Part shown: positions 57,101 through 64,000 of the stretch, piece by piece
Numbering within the stretch: position 1 is the stretch's first letter
Layout of the letters: each line of letters begins with the position of its first letter
Source: Dicyema japonicum
Lineage: Eukaryota > Dicyemida > Rhombozoa > Dicyemidae
Assembly (NCBI GenBank): GCA_011109175.1
Contig: RDEW01000040.1
Span: forward strand, 304,956 to 368,955
DNA length: 64,000 bases
Reading direction: 5' to 3'
Notes under the pieces: model-generated
Databases searched by the model: none
The model's input: only the letters and a program-made list of their open reading frames with translations
Told to the model about the DNA's origin: nothing
Position numbers and translations under genes: made by a program

Positions 57101-57119
57101 TTGTCAAGGTCTTTTTACT

Positions 57120-57530
57120 CTGGGCAAAAGACGTACCCACAGCCAAAAGGAACTTGATCTTCCTCTGATATTTTTCTTACACATATGAGACATGTTTTTG
57201 AAAAAATAATGAAGCATCAAATATCACACAAAGTATTTTAGGGTAATTAACCATAGGATGGAGAGTATTGTTTAGAAATAACGTTGGTTCCAATTTGTAG
57301 TGAAAAGTGTTATTGTGGACTTTTCAATTTAAGGTCCATCCAAGAGGAAATTTTGTCAGTATGTTCTTGCATGACCACCACGACGGTGACAAGAGGCAAT
57401 TATAATCTCGTTGGCATAAAAAGGAGAATTGTGTTTTGGTTTGTTGGTAAGCTTGATAGATGAAGATTAAACGAGGCCGGAGATAGGATCGAACCTTGAG
57501 GAACGGCGTTTGGAAGGTATCGATAATAAG
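57120..57530 (-). mobile_element. jockey/CR1-like LINE RT fragment
   Basis: Minus strand: NAVPQGSILSPASFNLHLSS LPTNQNTIL, a broken YADD region, HTDKISSWMDLKLKS and ISKQYSPSYG. These match the RT palm and the following W..W...KL..sp..K block. Confidence 0.6.
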
Positions 57531-57534
57531 CTGT

Positions 57535-58860
57535 TGTCAAAGATAATGAAGAGTACCAACTTCTGAAATCCATCCTTAATCATGAAGATGTGAATTATTG
57601 TGAAACAAATGAGGTACCGAATAAAAAGAAAGCTGAAAAATTTATTGTTATTGATGAAAAACTGTTAACAGACTTCACAAACTTGTGATTCCCTTAACTA
57701 GTAAAGAACAAATGAGGACTATTGTTCAGGAGATTCACCAGACAAATAACTGTAGACATAACGCTCTGGATGCTCTTTATCTTAGGAGATTTTGCGCTAC
57801 CAAAAGAANCGAATAAAAAGAAAGCTGAAAAATTTATTGTTATTGATGAAAAGCTGTTAACAGACTTCACAAACTTGTGATTCCCTTAACTAGTAAAGAA
57901 CAAATGAGGACTATTGTTCAGGAGATTCACTAGAAAAATTACTGTAGAAATAACGCTCTGGATGCTCTTTATCGTAGGAGATTTTGCGCTATCAAAAGAA
58001 CTGTTATTCGTCAAGTAAAAGACTGCAATGTTTGCAAGTCTTCAGTGAATTTCAAACAATTAAATCATATTGTTGTGGATTTGGCTAATGAGAGATTAAA
58101 AATTGATTTGATTGAATTTAAAAGGTTTAAAGTTTATTAGTTATTATTGTAGATTTGTGAAACAAAATGATCATTTTTATTGTTGTTGTCAGTCATAAAC
58201 TTCTATTCAAAATATGGATTTACAAAGAACCTGGAAAATAAAAGTGGAATCGAAGTGGCCACAAATCAGAAGAAATTTTCATCGATGTTGGCCCTTGTAG
58301 GTTTCTACAATCCGACAGCGGCACGAAGTCCAAGAAAGGTCATATTAGAAAATTGTGTGAGGATTACAGAACTACTCAAATCCATGGAAGATTTAATAAT
58401 CGCCAGAGTCAAGGTGTTGTTGAAAGATTCAACCAGACGATCTAACGGAGTTTATCGAAAATACTGGTTTCGGATGACAAGAAAGAGTAGATAAAGCACA
58501 TTCAAAAAACAGAAACTTCAACCAATTAATCACGATGCACCACATGGCCCCACGTGGCTTATAAAAACCTCTGTGGTTAAAGTGAGGAGGATCTTTCATT
58601 TGCTAAAAAAANCAAATCCATGGAAGACCTAACAATCCCCAGAGTCAAGGTGTTGTTGAAAGATTCAACCAGACGATCTAACGGAGTTTATCGAAAATGA
58701 TGGTTTCGGATGACAAGAAAGAGTAGATAAAGCACATTCAAAAAACAAAAAACTTCAACCAATTAGTCACGATGCACCACATGGCCCCACGTGGCTTATA
58801 AAAACCTCTGTAGTTAAAGTGAGGAGGATCTTTCATTTGCTTAAAAAATAGCATCCAAAT
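57535..58860 (+). mobile_element. integrase-bearing element (Ginger/gypsy-like), broken and duplicated
   Basis: NEEYQLLKSILNHED, KAEKFIVIDEKLL, MRTIVQEIH..NCRHNALDA LYLRRF (HHCC zinc-binding), TVIRQVKDCNVCKS, NERLKIDLIEF (first catalytic Asp), NFYSKYGFTKNLENKSGIEV A, then QIHGRFNNRQSQGVVERFNQ T (third catalytic Glu region). The ..QSQG.VER.NQ form is typical of Ginger/KRBA2-type integrases as well as gypsy. The zinc-domain part is repeated across an n (57809) and the last part across an n (58612). Confidence 0.7.
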
Positions 58861-58901
58861 TTTGCGACGAGGAGGTGAATCACGTAGAAAAATTAAAAAA
58901 T

Positions 58902-58979
58902 CGCTGTGAGCAGAATTCGAACCTGTGCAAGCTACGCCAACAGATGTCAAGTCTGATGCCTTAACCGCTCGGCCATTAC
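58902..58979 (-). tRNA. tRNA-Ser(UGA)-like gene, probably a pseudogene
   Basis: Minus strand: A-box TGGCCGAGCGG is perfect, anticodon stem-loop CAGA-CTTGACA-TCTG would give anticodon UGA (Ser), a short variable arm follows, B-box GGTTCGAATTC. The D and anticodon arms are sound. The acceptor ends (GTAATGG / TCACAGC) pair badly, and position 37 is C rather than A. Either a decayed tRNA or the head of an unseen SINE. Confidence 0.5.
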
Positions 58980-59164
58980 GAAACTGACCTGTGATTCCAC
59001 TATTGTAGGCTTTATTTCTAGTGTATCTGTAAGTTAAAATATTTTGAAAAGTTCTCCTAGTGACAAGTACAAAAATATTTGGGATCACTTATGATTAATT
59101 CCTTTCTTTCTCTTCTCACCTGGACCACGTTATCCTGAAGACCAGACAAAAACTTAATGCTCCC

Positions 59165-59510
59165 CATGATCTATTTTGAGTCATATTCGTACACAGAAAA
59201 ACACTCTTAATCTTACATTCCAACAATTCGTTAGAACAACCCTGAATATAGTTCCAGTTGGTCTAACTTTTTTTCCTACTCAAAACTACAAAATATTCAA
59301 AATGTGTCCTTGCAATCAATTCCTGGTTGTAATCTGGTTCAACTGTAAACCTCCTACATTAGAAAACTTGCGAATATAGTTCCAGTTGGTCTAACTTTTT
59401 TTCCTACTCAAAACTACAAAATATTCAAAATGAGTCCTTGCAATCAATTCCTGGTTGTAATCTGGTTCAACTGTAAACCTCCTACATTAGAAAACTTGCT
59501 TACTTCAATG
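59165..59510. repeat. tandem duplication of about 135 bp
   Basis: 59242-59370 and 59375-59502 are nearly identical (GAATATAGTTCCAGTTGGTC ... CCTACATTAGAAAACTTGC); one G/T difference (ATGTGTCC, ATGAGTCC). Confidence 0.8.
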
Positions 59511-59759
59511 GAAGATCAACTTCGAATACTAAACCTACAATTCATATTGACTTAACACATTCTGTGTATCCTGCAATGACATAACCTTGACAAGAAATCT
59601 GACATATTGTTTCTACAGTCATGGGCAGATGATAAAAAAGATTCCTCCTCCATATCAGATGTCCACAATCAAAAAGACGATTCATAACTTTATAGAACTA
59701 GGGGAATTCTTTGTTTAAAACGAAACACCCTGCTAGGCACTCTCGCCAATGGATAATAA

Positions 59760-59990
59760 AGAAGCAACCTTCGATATAGATTCCAGTAGAATTTTATCGC
59801 AAATCAGCTTCAGACATTTTCGCCTCTGGGATGCATCATGCTTTGCGTTTCCTCACCTAACCAACTTAGGGATGTTGTCAATCAAATTCTTTCCGGATCA
59901 GGACTACCAATGACACTAAGGGACTTGTGTAAGCCTCCAGCAATATCAGATGGACGTTTGATGGCAACCGGTCTGCTAAATGTAGCAATG
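59760..59990 (+). repeat. unnamed repeat, pair with 8638-8805
   Basis: TTTTATCGCAAATCAGCTTC ... TCGCCTCTGGGAT ... TTGTCAATCAAATTCTTTCC runs parallel to 8648-8760. Probably LINE-derived coding sequence; no motif certain. Confidence 0.4.
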
Positions 59991-59994
59991 ATGT

Positions 59995-60965
59995 TTAAAA
60001 ATAATAGTCATAGTCAAAGTACGTCGCAATACAAAATTTATCAGGAGGAACCACACTTTCAAACTCTTTCATCATAGAGTCGATCTTTTCAACCATGATA
60101 TTAATTTGATTCCTTATATCATCATCCACTGGCACATCAGGCATTACTTTGACACCACCATGGGTTACTTCCACGGGTAATCCAAATATCATTCCATTTG
60201 GTATGTTGTAGGATCCGTCGGACGCCACAGTTAACATGCAAGCTTCAGTTGGGCCACATACATCCATCAGAATCTTCAAGTGCTGGATTAACAGCTCAGC
60301 AGTAGATTTCTCATTGTCCGTGTGTGATAGCTAGAATTAACTTACAATTTACTATTTTTGTGTTTACGAGAATTCTTGACCAATCAAGGAAATCAACATC
60401 AAAAAGTTCTTTCCTGTGATCTGAGGAAACTATGGCAGAAAAGTTCGAAAGCGGTATATTCAAAGCAATTGCGGTGCATATACGTGTCCCCACGTCAGCG
60501 AAAGTTCCAGAGAAAATAGCCCAAAATAAATTTAAATTTCAAACCTTTATTTGTTTAGGGTAGTCAACATAATCACGCAAATAGGTAGCCAGACAATAAA
60601 AGATAGTGGAGAATCTCTTGATAAAATCGTATTTTGATTGTGAATGAAACAGATAAAATTTATAACAAAATAAAATATAATTCGCATTTTTGAAATCACG
60701 TGGATCACATGAAACGTACAAAGAATTCAGAAAACGTTTAAAATCTTTCTTGAATTTTACAGAATATTCCTTTATTTTGTCCTTCAACCGTCTTAGTTCT
60801 GAAAGGTGGTCAAAAAGAATTATATTCGACTTCAATAATTAAAATATTGAAAACCTTGTATTTATTCAATAAGACCTTATTCAGTAATGGAAATAAATTA
60901 TCCAATAGGTCGTCTGAGGCACTGACAATAATCAAGGTCAACGATTCCACAGAACCTACCACCAT
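59995..60965 (-). CDS. divergent malate dehydrogenase family protein (MDH1B-like)
   Basis: Minus strand, three exons (60965-60855, 60829-60353, 60330-59995) with introns of 25 and 22 nt; about 310 residues. The fold of cytosolic-type MDH is recognisable: N-terminal strand LTLIIVSASDDLLDNLFPLL (replacing the GxxGxxG loop), SNIILFDHLSEL (strand 2, acidic end), DPRDFKNANYILFC, then ICTAIALNIPLSNFSAIVSS DHRK and C-terminal TVASDGSYNIPNGMIFGLPV EV. The dinucleotide glycine motif and the catalytic HG.(H/S) region are poorly kept, as in MDH1B, a paralogue of uncertain activity. Between PKQIK and SGTFADVG there is one in-frame TGA, or a pair of opposite one-base indels that would give the strand KFKFILGYF. 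Confidence 0.65.
60331..60352 (-). other. 22-nt intron in the MDH1B-like gene
   Basis: GTAAATTG...AATTCTAG, phase 0, joining LVNTKI to LSHTDNEKSTAEL. The other intron is 60830-60854 (25 nt). Confidence 0.65.
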
Positions 60966-61440
60966 TCTATTAAAAATTTAAAAATTTTAATCATTTATAT
61001 TATTATTTTTAACAAATTTCGATTCAAATTATGAAAAAATCAGATTTCAAAGTGGTGGATGCCGTCAAATGTATCTCAATTAATTAGCTGTGTGTTGCCG
61101 TGCAGTGTCATGTGTCTATCTGATTGAAAATTTCCCTATCTTTCCTCTGGTGGCATCAGTGGATTTACCTTACTCAGGAGACGCCCAATGCTGGCCGGTA
61201 TTCAAAATGATCCATCTATTCATTCCACCAGGATACAATTTCGCTCCCTATAGACGAGTTCTGGATTCTCCCTCACTGTGCTCAGGTGAGGGTTCTGCTG
61301 GAACACGTCAGGATCAATAAATTAGTCAGTTTGATTTTACCCTTGGTCTTTGGAATAATTAATTAATTTTTTTTTACAAAATAATTTTTTTAACAATTAA
61401 ACAAATGTCAGTTGAGGAAGCCTGCTGCGTAGATTGCGAA
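60966..61440. other. intergenic with a tail-motif piece
   Basis: 61305-61360 (GTCAGGATCAATAAATTAGT CAG..TTACCCTTGGTCTTTGG) is a copy of the shared 3' tail. 61090-61320 has an open stretch of 76 codons that is probably part of the same retroelement. Confidence 0.4.
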
Positions 61441-62045
61441 CTAGTTCCCTCGGAGTATGGCTATTCCAATCTTTTGTCTTAGCCACAACCCTTCTCGTTG
61501 ATCCCTTTTCTTTCTGGCAAGCAATCCTCCGAGTTCTTGCAAGAACTTAGCCATCATTGGAGCAACGGCTCCCATGATTCGGCCGCAACAGGAGTAAATC
61601 GGTAGAGATCCACGAGGCAAGAATATTTCTTGATTTTCAGGTTCTCTGCAGTCGAAGCAGCTGATCCAGATTTCTGAACCGATTTGAAAATATTCGTGTT
61701 TGAGAACGTGTCTACACAAGTTGTGTCCCCGACCAAAGATCTTCCAGACGTGAAGAGGAAAAGGGTCATCCCGTCAGGTCTCTTCCCATCTCCTCGATCA
61801 TGACCCACTGGTTCAAGCTGTGGTGGGAAGCCTGTAGCCTTCAGAGCTCTGACGATCACATCGTTCAGAGCAGCATGACGTGGTCCCCTTCCGGCGCTTC
61901 TTCTGCAGGACAGCGGGTGCAATCCTTTTGCATCGACTGTTTTCCCGCATCGGCAATTAATTGTGGTTTCTATACCCACACCGATACCTTCCTGGTCAAG
62001 TGATTTTTCTCTACTCTTTTCCTTCTTTGAACTAAGAAGCGTCAT
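61441..62045 (-). mobile_element. LINE family C C-terminal domain, best copy
   Basis: Minus-strand ORF: NCRCGKTVDAKGLHPLSCRR SAGRGPRHAALNDVIVRALK, PQLEPVGHDRGDGKRPDGMT LFLFTSGRSLVGDTTCVDTF, then SAASTAENLKIKKYSCLVDL YRFTPVAAES and a final part in the next frame. Spaced Cys-His residues (C.C........H...C) precede E..G..rgdGkRPDG...(D)T, which has the layout of a PD-(D/E)XK nuclease: acidic residue, then PDG, then a hydrophobic strand with D. That activity is an inference. Confidence 0.75.
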
Positions 62046-62445
62046 GTGATCTCCCGTTTCTGGAGACGCTCAGTGCCTGGTCATATACCAAGCTGCACTT
62101 TTTATAAAATCGTTATCAAATAAGTAAATAAAATTTCAGAATTTTTCAAAAAAATATAATGCACCTATTTCTCGTATATCTATTGATGATCTGAGAAGTA
62201 AAAGAGGATCAAAATTAATTTTTCTTAAATTTTCTAATATTATTCATAAAATTGAAGCTGGGATATATCCCTTTTTTGCTATACAAAAAAATAATCTCAA
62301 AAGATGCAATATTATTCACATATTATGCTTGGAACAAAATAGATAGTTTTTAATAATCAAACGCTTCACACACACAAAAATGGATTCAAAACATTGAAAA
62401 ATATAAATTATGAAAACCCTGTTATTGAAAATTACAAATATATTC
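62046..62445. other. AT-rich intergenic
   Basis: No feature recognised. Confidence 0.3.
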
Positions 62446-62449
62446 TAGA

Positions 62450-62865
62450 CAAATGAACATAAGTGATCCTTCAGAAGAGAGACTGTATATCGAAATTGAC
62501 TACAATTAAAATGAAAAACATGATTTGAATAATTTGGTGAAAATAGAACAAGAAATTGATAGTGAAGAACCCCTCAAAGAAAGTCAGAAAGGTGTACCTA
62601 TTAGTAAGGCTTTTCTAGCCATAATAAAAGAACTCTAATATCATGAAGAATTCTTTAATGTGCAAAATTTTGAGTCTATTGAAAAGCTTGGATCTTCGAT
62701 GATCCGAACTCTAAAAAGAAACAAATCAAAACTTACTGATTTTTTTGCTTATGAATAATTTTTTAGATTTACATTATTAATGAATGAAAAAATCAATAAG
62801 TCTTTCGAATTTGCCAGATTTTACCGATTCCCGAAATTGGCGGATTCGAGAGACTTTACTGTACC
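62450..62865 (+). mobile_element. Tigger 3' end with terminal repeat
   Basis: Plus-strand open text with stops ends ..FFNVQNFESIEKLGSSMIRT LKRNKSKLTDFFAYE, a Tigger-type C-terminus (..ItdfF). About 100 bp later comes GGCGGATTCGAGAGACTTTA CTGTA (62842-62865), the same terminal repeat as at 54246. Confidence 0.7.
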
Positions 62866-63190
62866 CATAAAAACTCATAAAAATTGAGCTGATATCGTTC
62901 ACAGTAAATATAGCTATACAAGAGGACGCTTGTCCCTTTAGGATTTTCCCTAGGATCGCCTATTTGGCTTAAGAAACCTTTCTCTTTTTAAATTCAATGA
63001 TCATGTGGCAACAAAATAAATAATGGAAATATAAAAACTCATAAAAATTGAGCTGATATCGTTCACAGTAAATATAGCTATACAAGAGGACGCTTGTCCC
63101 TTTAGGATTTTCCCTAGGATCGCCTATTTGGCTTAAGAAACCTTTCTATTTTTAAATTCAATGATCATGTGGCAACAAAATAAATAATGG
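62866..63190. repeat. tandem duplication of about 160 bp
   Basis: 62870-63030 and 63035-63195 are nearly identical (ATAAAAACTCATAAAAATTG ... CAACAAAATAAATAATGGAA), one T/A difference in TCTCTTTTT/TCTATTTTT. Confidence 0.85.
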
Positions 63191-63259
63191 AAAAGTAAAA
63201 CTGAGAGAGGCTGTTCATCTAATAGACGTATAAACTAAGTACATCAGTTTTGTTTTTGT

Positions 63260-64000
63260 ATTTTAACTAAATGGATCGCCCCTTAAAGAAACATATAAAT
63301 CCGTACCTTTTGTTTCATTTACACATTCTGATACATTTTCTGACACAAAAGAGTCCAGTCGTTTAAAAAACTGTGAACACCAAATTAGTATGTTATTTTT
63401 TCCTTTCTCACTGTGTCTCCCTGACTTACTCCACTCGTGAAGATTTCCATTATGAAAACTTTTCCGTCTAAGAATGAAGTGATGTCCGCGAAGGTAGAAA
63501 TTGTGATGAAAATGGAAGATAAGAATCCATTTCACTTATCTTTGGTAGGTGAAGTCTGTAATGGACTATTGAAAGATTGATCAACACAAGCAGATAGATT
63601 AATTAGTTGTGACTTTTTGTACTGAGGTTACCAAATATTGCAAGCTTAGGTTTATTTAAGATACATTGCTTTATCATACNAAGAGTAAAGTCCAGTCGTT
63701 TAAAAAACTGTGAACACCAAATTAGTATGTTATTTTTTCCTTTCTCACTGTGTCTCACTGACTTACTCCACTCGTGAAGATTTCCATTATGAAAACTTTT
63801 CCGTCTAAGAATTAAGTGATGTCCGCGAAGGTAGAAATTGTGATGAAAATGGAAGATAAGAATCCATTTCACTTATCTTTGGAAGGTGAAGTCTGTAATG
63901 GACTATTGAAAGATTGATTTGATCAACACAAGCAGATAGATTAATTAGTTGTGACTTTTTGTACTGAGGTTACCAAATATTGCAAGCTAAGGTTTATTTA
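63260..64000. repeat. repeat E, second locus, duplicated around an n
   Basis: 63355-63660 and 63690-63995 are close copies on either side of the n at 63680. Homologous to 49080-49355; see that entry. Confidence 0.6.

Noticed and set aside
1-64000. Bacterial or viral origin of the window
   Set aside because: Spliceosomal introns inside animal-specific genes, LINEs, SINEs and Tigger elements show nuclear animal DNA.

Overview
This is eukaryotic nuclear DNA, AT-rich, from a small and divergent animal genome. The host genes are animal genes: snapin, a ZDHHC5/8-like palmitoyltransferase, a U1A/U2B''-type snRNP protein, two inward-rectifier K+ channels, a PWWP protein, a phospholipase C-like protein and a divergent malate dehydrogenase. 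Nearly all their introns are extremely short. I can place about 27 introns of 21-28 nt, each GT...AG and each restoring the reading frame between conserved blocks. Introns this short in an animal are known from dicyemid mesozoans, so my best guess is a dicyemid or a close relative such as an orthonectid. This rests on intron size and gene content, not on a database match.

Host genes by region: 1-739 (+), 3' part of an unknown gene; 7967-8360 (+), snapin; 11955-12685 (-), DHHC palmitoyltransferase; 16999-17712 (+), U1A/U2B''/SNF; 21663-23661 (-), a tandem pair of Kir channels; 26938-28883 (-), an unknown large helical protein; 33550-34153 (+), PWWP protein; 41313-43633 (+), PLC-like protein that appears to lack the catalytic histidine; 43681-44052 (+), a small unknown gene; 59995-60965 (-), MDH1B-like protein. 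Weaker candidates lie at 1071-1740, 9527-9923, 11727-12040, 31600-32570 and 40708-40914. The genes form no operon and no obvious pathway.

Between the genes the window is mostly decayed mobile DNA. There are at least four non-LTR retrotransposon families. Family A is jockey-like with a zinc-knuckle gag. Family B has an APE endonuclease and an RT with a YLEAA block. Family C has an unusual RT (GVQQGDPLGPLLF, YLDD) and a zinc/nuclease-like C-terminus. Family D resembles the R2-like elements of microsporidia. There are also several Tigger/pogo copies, hAT ends and a hAT-like transposase piece, Ginger/gypsy-like integrase pieces, and two tRNA-derived SINE families.

The assembly is uneven. Most isolated 'n' characters sit between near-identical copies of flanking sequence, several other stretches are exact or near-exact tandem duplications, and conserved genes carry single-base indels. 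Many apparent frameshifts may therefore be assembly errors rather than true gene death.
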